From assembly GCA_965223585.1 (NCBI GenBank), contig CBDCWW010000022.1, positions 62,001 through 126,000 of the forward strand: 64,000 bases of DNA, in the 5' to 3' direction. Numbering within the stretch: position 1 is the stretch's first letter; each line of letters opens with the position of its first letter. Position numbers and translations under genes: made by a program. The DNA comes from CBDCVN01 sp965223585. Its GTDB lineage: Bacteria; Deinococcota; Deinococci; Deinococcales; Trueperaceae. Of the stretch, positions 1 to 7,775 are shown piece by piece. The notes beneath the pieces are model-generated. The model did not search any database, was not told where the DNA came from, and was given only the letters and a program-made list of their open reading frames with translations.

Positions 1-16
1 TTGATTTTAATTGACA

Positions 17-571
17 TTAAAAACTCCTTCGTTTTTTTTCTAAATAAGATCTTAAAAGTGGCATTGATATCAATACCAGTAAGCCAATATCTAACCCATA
101 CTCAAAAATACGGAATACACCACCATAATAAGAAGTATCCCAGTAACTTACAGGGCTTTCAAAGCGAATAGTCCAGCTTAAAGGAAAAAGAAAATAGGGA
201 CCGTCACTATTATGCGTAAAAATGTCGATAACAGTGTGAAAACTTGCAGCAATAGCTAGCCAAAACAGTAGCTTGCCTATTTGAGTGCGATAAAAACTAA
301 AGGCGAAAATTGCAATAAGTCCAAGAACAACAAAGCTATGAAAAACATTGTGTGAAGCAATCCAAAAGGAATTTGCTGCATAATTGTCATGCATCACAAG
401 GTGCATCTCTGTAAGTGTTGGTGTAGTTAAATAGGTATAAACTGTGAGTAACATAAGTGGTACATCTGGTAACACTGAACCTATTAAACAGCCCATCATA
501 GAAGAACGTGGTTTGAGATCTAAAGCTTTACTAGCAGCAGCAGTTATGATGAGGTGAGAAAAGGTTCGCAT
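17..571 (-). CDS. DUF457/YdjM-like membrane metal-dependent hydrolase
   Basis: A 184-residue polytopic membrane protein. It shows the family features: an N-terminal HLIITAAA-like His segment, a GSVLPDVP motif in which Asp follows Pro-like turns, HNVFHSF near residue 75, and FHTVIDIFTH near residue 110. The spaced His/Asp residues are typical of the DUF457/YdjM membrane family, which is predicted to be a metal-dependent hydrolase related to zinc phospholipase C folds; the substrate is unknown. It is the last gene of the long minus-strand run, 15 bases after the CcdA-like gene, so it is probably co-transcribed with the copper and thiol genes. Its role there is inference only. Confidence 0.7.
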   Translation of the reverse strand: MRTFSHLIITAAASKALDLKPRSSMMGCLIGSVLPDVPLMLLTVYTYLTTPTLTEMHLVMHDNYAANSFWIASHNVFHSFVVLGLIAIFAFSFYRTQIGKLLFWLAIAASFHTVIDIFTHNSDGPYFLFPLSWTIRFESPVSYWDTSYYGGVFRIFEYGLDIGLLVLISMPLLRSYLEKKRRSF

Positions 572-586
572 TACTTGTGACCCAAA

Positions 587-1450
587 TTAAAAAGACCAGT
601 AAACAACTGTGTCATACAAACCAGCAATTACAAGTATGCATCCCGCTACAATAGCTATAGTCCGGTGAAAACCACGCATTTTGATTAAGACATCTCGCTT
701 TTTAAAATGACTTAAAAGACCAACCATTAAAAAAAGTGGTGTTATAGTGGCTACTGCAAAAAGCATAGGATAAATTAGCCCTGTTTGGGATTCTATAGCT
801 GTAGGTAACATCAAACCAAAAAAGAGCCAGAACAATGTGGGACAGAAAGCTAATCCAAAGGCAGTGCCAAGGCTAAGTGCTCCTAAATAACCACCTCGAG
901 CTTTCGACCAAGCCTTAAGTTTTATGGCTAAACCATCAGGTAAACCACCTCTTAAGCGAAAAAAACCAAGCATAGCCAAACCAATAATAAGCATCAGCGG
1001 TCCTAAAAGTTGGCGCACAAAAGAAAAGAGTGCTACAGGTGGAGCGAAATCACCATTGAAAAGCCAGATAGCAATGGCAGCTAGACTTAAATAAACACCT
1101 ATTTTACCTATTGCAAATGTTAGAACATGTTCCCAGACCTGCTGTTTTGTAGTTTCTGTTCTTACTGCACCTCCAGAAAAATAGGCAATAGCAGCTGCAT
1201 TGGTAGAAAGCTGACAAGGTGCTGTAGCAGCCAATAAACCAAGTAAGAATGCTCCAATAGCAGGTACGTTAAGTGTGCGATTTAGATTATCTATAGGCCC
1301 ACTTACTAAAGCATAGAATCTACTGCCCAAACCATATAGCCTCATTGCAAAATCTTGAACAAAAGGAAGCTGTGTTCCTAGCAAATAAAGCCCTATAAAA
1401 AGCATTGTAAGGAAAATAAAGGAGGGTAAATACTTTTTAAGGTACAGCAT
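587..1450 (-). CDS. CcdA/DsbD-type (TauE/UreH-like) transmembrane protein
   Basis: Inner-membrane protein with about seven hydrophobic helices. Two conserved Pro/Cys motifs (TAPCQLS near the start of the first repeat, LAFCPTLFW in the second) are placed as in the CcdA/DsbD transmembrane domain, which carries electrons from cytoplasmic thioredoxin to periplasmic thiol proteins. Related families (sulfite exporter TauE, UreH-like) share the fold and occur in copper loci. The open frame extends to 1516, but that would overlap the upstream oxidase gene by more than 50 bases; the Met at 1450 begins a normal MLYLKKYL signal-anchor start 8 bases after its stop. In this neighbourhood it probably reduces or protects periplasmic cysteines or moves metal; which one is not shown. 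Confidence 0.7.
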   Translation of the reverse strand: MLYLKKYLPSFIFLTMLFIGLYLLGTQLPFVQDFAMRLYGLGSRFYALVSGPIDNLNRTLNVPAIGAFLLGLLAATAPCQLSTNAAAIAYFSGGAVRTETTKQQVWEHVLTFAIGKIGVYLSLAAIAIWLFNGDFAPPVALFSFVRQLLGPLMLIIGLAMLGFFRLRGGLPDGLAIKLKAWSKARGGYLGALSLGTAFGLAFCPTLFWLFFGLMLPTAIESQTGLIYPMLFAVATITPLFLMVGLLSHFKKRDVLIKMRGFHRTIAIVAGCILVIAGLYDTVVYWSF

Positions 1451-1458
1451 GAGATAAA

Positions 1459-2823
1459 CTAAGCAACCCGAAAAACAGCCATCATTCCTGATGCTTGGTG
1501 TCCAAGTACATGGCAATGAAACATCCAGTCACCCAGATTATCTGCTACAAAAGCAATTTCTGCTTCTTCTCTTGGCTCTAAAAAGAGAGTGTCACTAAAT
1601 CTAGGTTGGCCTAGTGATGCTTTGTTAAGACTAGTTATAAGAAAAGTGTGTCCATGTAAATGCATAGGGTGAACAAAAGCAGTGTTATTTTTGATGCTTA
1701 GAATGTAGCTTTTGTTTTGCTTTAGCTCGAGCAAAGGTTCAACTTCATTAGGCTGATAACCCTTACCATTAAGCCCCCAAATACTGTTAGCTATCCTGCT
1801 CGATGACATGGCACCACCTTCTATTGATATTTCATGCCTTTCAGCATCAAAAAGATCAGGCATGGCAATAGGATTATCAGCAATACGCTCAGGAGCTTCA
1901 CTGTGCATTTCTAAGGCATCCCCTTTAGTACTTAGTTTTAATAGAGTATAGCTATCATAGCCGTTGTCATTGACATTCCCTATTGTGTCTGCCTTTTCAG
2001 GCATATCAACAATTACATCAAGTCGCATTCCCGGGCCAAGTGGAATAGGTTCATAAGGTGCAGGTGGAACAGCTTGTCCATCTAAAGCAATTGTCCAAGC
2101 TGACCATTTCGGTAAATCAAATGCATAAACTCGAGCGCTAGAAGCATTGATAAAACGCAGCCTTACTCGAGCGTTTGGAGAGAAATCTAAAGTTGGTTGA
2201 GGTTGACCATTAACAGTAACAACATTGCCTAAACGCCCAGCATGAGCCATGTCATGCATACTATTAAAACCACCAACAATTTGAGCATCATTATCTAAGC
2301 GCCAATCCTGAATAAGCAGTGCTACATCGGCATCAACTTTAGGACCGTTGGCTTCTTCTATGATAAGTGCACCTGCTAAACCTCTGCCTAGTTGCTCAGG
2401 GCTATTACTATGAGTGTGATACCAGTAAGTACCTGCATCTTGTAGGGGAAATTCGTAATTAAAACTTTCATCTTTCTTGATGGGGTCTTGGGTGATATTG
2501 GGCACACCATCCATAGCATTGGGCACACGTAAGCCGTGCCAATGGACTGTTATTTCTTGCTCGAGTCCATTGTCAACTTGAAGCTTTAAAACATCACCTT
2601 GCTTAAACCTTAGTTCAGGCGAAATATTATTCTCAGCAAAACTCCAAAGTTCAGTTGCAGGGATGCTTTCATGAAATTTAAAAGGTGTCTTTTGGGCTTT
2701 TAGAACAAAAGACTTTAAAGATACAGTACTGTTATGTTCATTTGCCCACGCCCAAAGATTATTAGCAGTAGTTACTGATAATCCTAAAGCTAGAGTAGTT
2801 TTAAAAAATTCTCTTCTTGTCAT
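1459..2823 (-). CDS. Tat-exported multicopper oxidase
   Basis: 454-residue laccase/CueO-like enzyme that couples oxidation of a substrate (often cuprous ion or a phenolic) to reduction of oxygen to water. Residues 1-27 form a twin-arginine signal (TRREFFK followed by a hydrophobic stretch), so it is folded before export. All four copper-ligand motifs are present: HWHGLR (His94, His96), YWYHTHS (about 135), HPMHLHGHTF (about 385) and HCHVLGHQASGMM (about 436), the last supplying the type-1 Cys, His and Met. Its start overlaps the stop of the upstream cupredoxin gene by four bases (ATGA), a sign of translational coupling. It lacks a long Met-rich insert of the CueO kind, but a separate Met-rich protein is encoded nearby. 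Copper detoxification is the best inference. Confidence 0.93.
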   Translation of the reverse strand: MTRREFFKTTLALGLSVTTANNLWAWANEHNSTVSLKSFVLKAQKTPFKFHESIPATELWSFAENNISPELRFKQGDVLKLQVDNGLEQEITVHWHGLRVPNAMDGVPNITQDPIKKDESFNYEFPLQDAGTYWYHTHSNSPEQLGRGLAGALIIEEANGPKVDADVALLIQDWRLDNDAQIVGGFNSMHDMAHAGRLGNVVTVNGQPQPTLDFSPNARVRLRFINASSARVYAFDLPKWSAWTIALDGQAVPPAPYEPIPLGPGMRLDVIVDMPEKADTIGNVNDNGYDSYTLLKLSTKGDALEMHSEAPERIADNPIAMPDLFDAERHEISIEGGAMSSSRIANSIWGLNGKGYQPNEVEPLLELKQNKSYILSIKNNTAFVHPMHLHGHTFLITSLNKASLGQPRFSDTLFLEPREEAEIAFVADNLGDWMFHCHVLGHQASGMMAVFRVA

Positions 2824-3356
2824 TTAATGACTATTAGGCCTTCCATGCCTTCTTGATTATGGTTATCAACGATACAGTAATAAGAATGTGATGAGCCTTT
2901 TTCCAAATCAGCATGGAAAGTAAAAGTAATTGCATCACTAGAACCAACATGTTCAGAGTGTAGAGCTAAATCAGGAATAACGAAATTGTGTTGCAAAACA
3001 GTATCATTAAGCAAAGTTATTTCTACTACTGCTCCTTGTGGTATCTCAAGTGCTGGGTTTATTTGCCCTTTAATGTTGCTACTAACTCCAATAAAAATTC
3101 GCTTTCTCTCAAACCAAGATGCTGCTAAGGTGAACTTCACATCTGCTTCCTCAGTTAATATTTCTGTCATACCATCATGTTGATGGTTGTGCATATTGTT
3201 TTTATCTTCATCACTGTTTTGCTGGCTATGTTTTTCAGATTGAGAGTGACTAGAGGTACTATCAGGAGGGTTACTGTGCTGACTTAAACTAAAGGAAAAG
3301 ACACCAATTAGCAATGCGCCAGACATAACTGCAAAAAAGCATTTAGCAAATTTCAA
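2820..3356 (-). CDS. Secreted type-1 copper cupredoxin
   Basis: 178-residue exported protein with an N-terminal signal peptide (about 1-25), a low-complexity His/Ser/Asp linker (about 26-62, with HNHQHD) and a C-terminal cupredoxin domain. The type-1 copper ligands can be read directly: His123 (QHNFVIPD), Cys161, His166 and Met171 (C-x4-H-x4-M). This loop resembles plastocyanin-like and nitrite-reductase N-terminal cupredoxins. Because it is translationally coupled to the multicopper oxidase, it may act as the electron or copper donor to that enzyme; this is inference. The His-rich linker could bind additional metal. Confidence 0.85.
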   Translation of the reverse strand: MKFAKCFFAVMSGALLIGVFSFSLSQHSNPPDSTSSHSQSEKHSQQNSDEDKNNMHNHQHDGMTEILTEEADVKFTLAASWFERKRIFIGVSSNIKGQINPALEIPQGAVVEITLLNDTVLQHNFVIPDLALHSEHVGSSDAITFTFHADLEKGSSHSYYCIVDNHNQEGMEGLIVIK

Positions 3357-3455
3357 TATTAACTCCTTAACTAAATAGTTCCTTTACTGATCATGGGCAT
3401 CATTTAAATATTGTGTTTCCAAGCATAGCCTAGAAACACAAACCGAAATCTTTAT

Positions 3456-4139
3456 CTAATCGTGGTGACCATCATCATTATCGTGCCCACTTTCTTCCTC
3501 TTCAGCACCATCAGTATGCTCTTCAGCACTTTCTTCTTCAGAATGGTCTTTTTCTTTGTCGTTGTGATCATCGTTGCTCTCTTCATGATCACTCATTTCA
3601 CTACCACTCTCACTGTGCCCATCATCTCCGTGACCGTCATCGCCATGTCCATCATCTTCATGTGCAGCACTATACAAATTAGGAAACATGGGCTCAGCAA
3701 GGTAACCAGCACCAAAGGCAGCAGCCCCAGCAACTAGTGAAATTACCAATGCTTCAGTAATTAATCTAGGTAATTTGTAAGTAATACCTACTTTACCTTT
3801 TTGAGCACAAATAATAAGAGCTAAAAAGGCAAGAAGTTCAGGAATTTTGGTGAAGATAGTACCATTGCCAATAGCTTCGGCTGCTTCTGCAAAAGGAGGA
3901 GTCCACATCTGGGTGAATATCCATAGTACAAATAACCCTCCAGAAACAGCTAAACCAAGATAATAGCTCCACAGTTTGGAGCGCAAGGAAAAGATAACTA
4001 CCCATGCAAGTTGGGCAATGCCAGAAACAGCAAAAAATATCCCATGTGCAGGTGCGTGCTCAAAATGCCAAGGTGTAATAATTAAATGTACAACTCCAGC
4101 AATTGCTATCATAACAAGGGCAAAAATTTTAATCATCAA
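3456..4139 (-). CDS. Polytopic membrane protein with His/Asp-rich metal-binding tail
   Basis: 227 residues. About five hydrophobic helices fill residues 1-155, with a His cluster (TPWHFEHAPAHG) after the first helix. From about residue 160 to the end the chain is almost entirely His, Asp, Glu, Ser and Gly, with three tandem DDGHG-type units and a terminal DDGHHD. Such tails bind Cu, Zn or Ni in several unrelated transporters and chaperones. I do not recognise a named family for the membrane part. It lies 12 bases downstream of the Met-rich gene and upstream of the cupredoxin gene, with an AGGAG ribosome-binding site. A metal-buffering or transport role is inferred from composition and context. 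Confidence 0.6.
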   Translation of the reverse strand: MMIKIFALVMIAIAGVVHLIITPWHFEHAPAHGIFFAVSGIAQLAWVVIFSLRSKLWSYYLGLAVSGGLFVLWIFTQMWTPPFAEAAEAIGNGTIFTKIPELLAFLALIICAQKGKVGITYKLPRLITEALVISLVAGAAAFGAGYLAEPMFPNLYSAAHEDDGHGDDGHGDDGHSESGSEMSDHEESNDDHNDKEKDHSEEESAEEHTDGAEEEESGHDNDDGHHD

Positions 4140-4151
4140 TTAGCTCCTATT

Positions 4152-4883
4152 TCATTCTTCTTGAGCGTCAGACTCTTGTGTCTCTTCAGAGTCAGAACCT
4201 TCTTGTTGAGGGCATCCTCCATCTAAAGAGCATCCACCCATCATGTTTCTATCCATATTTATAGAGGGATTTTTTTCCATATTCGTTTCATTCATCATAT
4301 TGCCCTCCATCATGTTGTCACCCATGTGCTCTCTCATAAGTGCCATGTTGCTATTCATAAGTGACATCATTTCTGCCATTTTTTCAGGACTCATAGGAGA
4401 CAACTTACCAGTATCCATCATCTCTCTATAACTTTGCATCATGTTTACCATTTCTTGTTCCCTGTTCTGCATTTGCATCATATCCATCCTCATGTTCTGC
4501 ATGTGCATGCCACTACCCATATTTTCACCCATCATATTGTTTCCCATCGTATTGCTTCCCATCATGTTGTCACCCATGTGTTCTCTCATCAGTGCCATAT
4601 CATGATCCATAAGTGATATCATTTCTGCCATCATTTCAGAACTCATAGGAGATAACTCGTTAGCCTTCATCATCCCTATATGTCTTTGCATCATCTCTAT
4701 CATTTCTTGCCTCATACTCCCCATTTGCATCATATCCATGCTTCCCCTTTCATTCATGTTTTCCATTCCTCCCATATTTATACCCATATCATTACCACCC
4801 ATTTTTGCATTGTGCTTGTTGGCAAAGCTAGCTCCAATAGCTAGAAGTATAACTATGAATACATAAAATACTTTTCCTAACAT
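4152..4883 (-). CDS. Met-rich secreted protein with internal duplication, candidate copper-binding
   Basis: 243 residues with a signal peptide or anchor (1-22). By hand count there are about 58 methionines, close to a quarter of all residues, often as MM pairs and M-x2-M spacings of the kind that bind Cu(I). A block of about 52 residues (roughly 58-109) is repeated at about 141-192: both copies contain LSPMS, MAEM and end in ALMREHMGDNMM. The C-terminus has a GGCSLDGGC pair of cysteines and an acidic tail. I do not recognise a characterised family. Copper sequestration or chaperoning beside the multicopper oxidase is the natural reading but is inference. A frame on the other strand is only a shadow of the repeats. 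Confidence 0.6.
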   Translation of the reverse strand: MLGKVFYVFIVILLAIGASFANKHNAKMGGNDMGINMGGMENMNERGSMDMMQMGSMRQEMIEMMQRHIGMMKANELSPMSSEMMAEMISLMDHDMALMREHMGDNMMGSNTMGNNMMGENMGSGMHMQNMRMDMMQMQNREQEMVNMMQSYREMMDTGKLSPMSPEKMAEMMSLMNSNMALMREHMGDNMMEGNMMNETNMEKNPSINMDRNMMGGCSLDGGCPQQEGSDSEETQESDAQEE

Positions 4884-4947
4884 AATAAGATCTCCTTAAA
4901 GACACACTTTTAGCAGTGTGAAGAATTTAGAAAACTAGCTTTAAACG

Positions 4948-5364
4948 CTACTTTCTCTGAGTTTTCCAAATTAAACTCAACATGAAAAAGCTAATTAGTG
5001 TAAAAGCCACTAAAGACAAAAAGGGAATAGTTATAAACCCAAGCCAATTAATATACATGTAGCTGCATGGTACAGCTGTGCTACAACCACCACTAGCAAA
5101 GAGTTCAGGTATTTTCTGTCCTAGATAGTGATAAGTAGCAATTCCTACGCCAAGAATACTTAGAGGTAAAGTATAAACTACAATTCCTTTATCTTGCTTA
5201 TAACTAGCAATTCCAAGGATAATTACTAAGGGGTACATCAAGATACGCTGATACCAACAGTATGTACAAGGTATAAAGTTGCGTACCTCACTAAAGTAAA
5301 GGCTGCCTGCTGTAGCTACAATAGCCACTAACCAAGCTAAATAAAGTCCGTTCTTACGAATCAT
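4948..5364 (-). CDS. DsbB/BdbC-like disulfide oxidoreductase
   Basis: 138-residue four-helix membrane protein that reoxidises DsbA-type thiol oxidases and passes electrons to quinone. It carries the N-terminal CTYC redox pair (Cys33, Cys36, in FIPCTYCWYQRI) and a second pair in the next periplasmic loop (Cys94 and Cys100, GGCSTAVPC). The short length and the PCTYCW motif match the BdbC branch of DsbB. Its start overlaps the stop of the upstream rhodanese-DsbA gene by four bases, so enzyme and reoxidase are made together. It is followed by a gap of about 64 bases, containing a small hairpin near 4899-4921, before the Met-rich gene. Confidence 0.88.
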   Translation of the reverse strand: MIRKNGLYLAWLVAIVATAGSLYFSEVRNFIPCTYCWYQRILMYPLVIILGIASYKQDKGIVVYTLPLSILGVGIATYHYLGQKIPELFASGGCSTAVPCSYMYINWLGFITIPFLSLVAFTLISFFMLSLIWKTQRK

Positions 5365-6446
5365 TGAGGCGTGGCAGCTTCAAGAAAGGCATTTATGTAA
5401 TTGTTAAAAGCTTGTAAGGGAAGTGCTCCTTGAAAAAATACACCCTCGATAAGATTTTCCTCGTTCTGAAAACCTAATACGAATGCAGGTGTGCCCCGAC
5501 CCCCTACACTCCTTGCTGCTTCTAAATCGTCTGCAACTTCTTGCTCATAACTCTTAGCTTCAATACAGTCTAGTACAAGTTCTTGGTCGATTTCCATATC
5601 GCCAGCCAAACTAATTAGCTTTTCCATGTTTTTTCGCCCAGAAGAGGCATAAAGCTGATGAATAAGCACAAAATAGTTCTCATCATCAATTTGCTCTCGA
5701 GTACATTCAGCAGCAACAGCAGCCCCAAAAGAAGCATCTCCTCCCACACTCACAAAATCACGATAAACATAGCGTAATTGATCTGTTTCTACAAAAGTCT
5801 CAACTATTTCAGGCAGAGTTTCATCGTGGAATTTAGCGCAGTAAGGGCAATTAAAGTCACTAAATTCTACTAGTACTAACTGCGTGTCTAAAGAACCAAT
5901 GTAAGGATCACCAGCAGTATCTACCTTTACAAACCTATATCGAGGAACACCTATTTGACTACTGATTCTATCCATATCAGGAGTTGTTAGGTCTTCTCGC
6001 TCACCAAAAGCATCATGTAACTCGTAGCCTGCTTCTTGCCATGCAATCATACCACCAGCAAGGTTCTTAACATTGGTAAAACCAAGCTTGACAAGTGTTT
6101 CTGATGCTATTTCTGACATACGCCCACTCATGCAGTAAACAACAATCTCACTGCTTTTATCTTTGGGCAATGTAGGAAAAAAGCTCTCAACCTCATTAAA
6201 AGGGATAAAACTATCTGTATTGGCAATTTCTCCCTCATAGGGAATGTGCGTATTAATGAATAGAAAGTTACTCCCTGCTGATTGCAGCATACTTTGTAAA
6301 TCATCAGGGCTTATATTTGTGTAACTTCCCTGATCTGTCTGAATAATTTCACCAAGTGTTTCTTCTTGTATAGAAGTCTTATTATTTTGAGCGATTCCCC
6401 AGCCAAATAGACTTAGAACCATCAGCATAGTTATGAGGTATTTCAT
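5361..6446 (-). CDS. Rhodanese-DsbA (thioredoxin-fold) fusion protein, exported
   Basis: 361-residue secreted protein with a signal peptide (1-19). Residues about 40-145 are a rhodanese domain with the active-site loop YCMSGRMS (Cys105) and the GGMIAWQEAGY C-terminal motif. Residues about 165-355 are a DsbA-like thioredoxin domain with the CPYC pair (Cys200, Cys203, in FSDFNCPYCAKFH) and the cis-Pro loop GGRGTPAF. It probably oxidises thiols in exported proteins and is recycled by the adjacent DsbB-like protein. A rhodanese module fused in front of a periplasmic DsbA is uncommon and suggests sulfane-sulfur or persulfide handling. The start has AAAGGA seven bases upstream. Confidence 0.87.
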   Translation of the reverse strand: MKYLITMLMVLSLFGWGIAQNNKTSIQEETLGEIIQTDQGSYTNISPDDLQSMLQSAGSNFLFINTHIPYEGEIANTDSFIPFNEVESFFPTLPKDKSSEIVVYCMSGRMSEIASETLVKLGFTNVKNLAGGMIAWQEAGYELHDAFGEREDLTTPDMDRISSQIGVPRYRFVKVDTAGDPYIGSLDTQLVLVEFSDFNCPYCAKFHDETLPEIVETFVETDQLRYVYRDFVSVGGDASFGAAVAAECTREQIDDENYFVLIHQLYASSGRKNMEKLISLAGDMEIDQELVLDCIEAKSYEQEVADDLEAARSVGGRGTPAFVLGFQNEENLIEGVFFQGALPLQAFNNYINAFLEAATPQ

Positions 6447-6458
6447 GTCAATTTTCCT

Positions 6459-6653
6459 TTAGTGCAACTGTTGCTTAATAACTTCAAATTCTTCACCACT
6501 AATTTCTCCTTTGGCATAACGCCTCTTAGCAATTTCTAGAGGTGTTTCCTTTTCTGTGGGGAACATAACCTTAATTAACCATATAATGACTAACAATCCT
6601 AAAAGGAGTCCTGAAATCATCCAAGGCCAACCAAAATACATACCTTGCATCAT
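6459..6653 (-). CDS. Small membrane protein with SHOCT domain
   Basis: 64 residues from the Met at 6653. An AGGAGG ribosome-binding site seven bases upstream decides this start over the longer frame to 6686. One hydrophobic helix (about residues 7-29) precedes a C-terminal SHOCT motif (PLEIAKRRYAKGEISGEEFEVIKQQL), a short domain often found at the ends of membrane proteins, with no defined biochemical role. It is the first gene of the minus-strand metal and thiol run, 12 bases ahead of the rhodanese-DsbA gene, and diverges from the MarR gene across an operator-like palindrome. Confidence 0.75.
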   Translation of the reverse strand: MMQGMYFGWPWMISGLLLGLLVIIWLIKVMFPTEKETPLEIAKRRYAKGEISGEEFEVIKQQLH

Positions 6654-6746
6654 GGTGGAACCTCCTGAGCTAATGCTAAATAGCAAATGTTTAGCCTGTA
6701 TAAAGTTGATTTCAAAAAATCATTATGATATCTCATCTGATTTAAT

Positions 6747-6765
6747 TAGTTGTATGATACAACTA
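6747..6765. promoter_or_regulatory. MarR-type operator palindrome
   Basis: A perfect inverted repeat with 9-base arms and one central base (TAGTTGTAT-G-ATACAACTA). It lies between the divergent SHOCT and MarR genes, six bases before the chosen MarR start. Length and TTGTAT/ATACAA half-sites resemble operators of MarR-family dimers. It is well placed to repress both directions: autoregulation of marR and control of the minus-strand copper/thiol run. Confidence 0.7.
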
Positions 6766-6771
6766 CTATTA

Positions 6772-7218
6772 ATGGACAATTTTCCAGACATTCAACAGCA
6801 GCTCATTAATTTTATTCGTGCCTTTGGCTTAACCCAAGCTGAGCGAACGCCTTGTAGTCAACCTGTATCAGTATCCGAAGCACATGCACTTATGGAATTA
6901 GCCAATGATGCCCCATTCTCTCAACAGGTGCTAGGAGGACGCTTGAATTTGGAAAAGAGTACTGTGAGCCGCTTAGTAAAACAACTCGAGCAAAACAACT
7001 GGATAAAGCGTGAGCGTGACAAGAAAGACAAGCGCCTGCTGCTTTTATCATTAAGTCCAAAAGGCACAGAGGTTGCTGCTTGTGTTCAGGCTGCTCGAGA
7101 AAAAAAGTTCAATGATCTTTTAGCAAATATACCAAAGGATAAACATAATCTTGTCAGTGAGGCCCTCACACTGTTGAGTGTAGCTAGCCTTAAGAATAAT
7201 CAACCTGAAGGAGTTTAA
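6772..7218 (+). CDS. MarR-family transcriptional regulator
   Basis: 148 residues from the ATG at 6772. The open frame runs upstream to 6556, but that would read through the operator palindrome and the start of the divergent gene and would give a non-conserved tail, so it is rejected. The winged helix-turn-helix is at about residues 30-100 (FSQQVLGGRLNLEKSTVSRLVKQLE, then a DKKDKRLLLLSLSPKG wing), followed by the dimerisation helices. A single Cys near residue 27 could be a redox or metal sensing residue, but nothing shows this. It probably represses itself and the divergent metal/thiol operon. The Spy-like gene follows after five bases. Confidence 0.88.
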   Translation: MDNFPDIQQQLINFIRAFGLTQAERTPCSQPVSVSEAHALMELANDAPFSQQVLGGRLNLEKSTVSRLVKQLEQNNWIKRERDKKDKRLLLLSLSPKGTEVAACVQAAREKKFNDLLANIPKDKHNLVSEALTLLSVASLKNNQPEGV

Positions 7219-7223
7219 ACCTA

Positions 7224-7772
7224 ATGTTAATAAGGAAAATAGTGATTTTATTGGTAATTATGTTCTTGGGAATTTCTTTTGTGCAGGAGCACAATCACAA
7301 GCAACACATGCAAATGCAAGCTGAGCCACTTTCTCCATACGTAAATCAACTAGATAGTCCTGTTAAAGGCTTGAGTGCTAAAGAAGTTGATGATTTGCTT
7401 AATGGGCGTGGTATGGGTTTTGCTAGAATAGCAGAGCTTAACAATTACCCCGGCCCGAAACATCTGCTCGAGCTAGCAAATGAGCTTTCCTTAAACAAAT
7501 CGCAACTAGAAGCAATTGAAGCAGTTTTTGAAGGTATGCAAGCTAAAGCCAAGCTTTTGGGCAAAAATATTGTTGAACTAGAGCTTGCCTTAAGTAAAGA
7601 TTTTGCTGAAGGGAAAATTGATACTGTTAGCCTGGAAAAACAAACTATTGAGCTAGCAAGACTCTATGGTGAATTGCGTGCAACACACTTAACTGCACAT
7701 TTAGAAGTAACACCACTGCTTAACGATGATCAAATTCGACACTATAATTTTTTACGAGGTTACAGTCAATAA
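7224..7772 (+). CDS. Spy/CpxP-like periplasmic metal-resistance protein
   Basis: 182 residues with an N-terminal membrane or signal segment (1-20) followed by a short His/Met-rich stretch (EHNHKQHMQMQ). The body is helical: LLELANELSLNKSQLEAIEAVFEGMQ resembles the LTxxQ repeats of the CpxP/Spy/CnrX-type heavy-metal resistance fold, and LNDDQIRHYNFLRGY closes the domain. Such proteins act as periplasmic chaperones or metal sensors. It follows marR by five bases, so the two form an operon. The His/Met patch fits the copper theme of the divergent operon. Confidence 0.75.
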   Translation: MLIRKIVILLVIMFLGISFVQEHNHKQHMQMQAEPLSPYVNQLDSPVKGLSAKEVDDLLNGRGMGFARIAELNNYPGPKHLLELANELSLNKSQLEAIEAVFEGMQAKAKLLGKNIVELELALSKDFAEGKIDTVSLEKQTIELARLYGELRATHLTAHLEVTPLLNDDQIRHYNFLRGYSQ

Positions 7773-7775
7773 ATC

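Noticed and set aside
3462..3737. Hydrophobic plus-strand ORF opposite the His/Asp tail
   Set aside because: It is the antisense of repeated GAT/CAT codons in the His/Asp-rich tail, so it is a compositional shadow.
4243..4616. Two plus-strand ORFs, one His-rich, opposite the Met-rich gene
   Set aside because: Antisense of ATG repeats gives CAT/ATT runs; the His-rich look is an artefact of the Met-rich gene.
6556..6771. 72-residue N-terminal extension of MarR
   Set aside because: It overlaps the divergent SHOCT gene and runs through the operator palindrome; the start at 6772 gives the usual MarR length.
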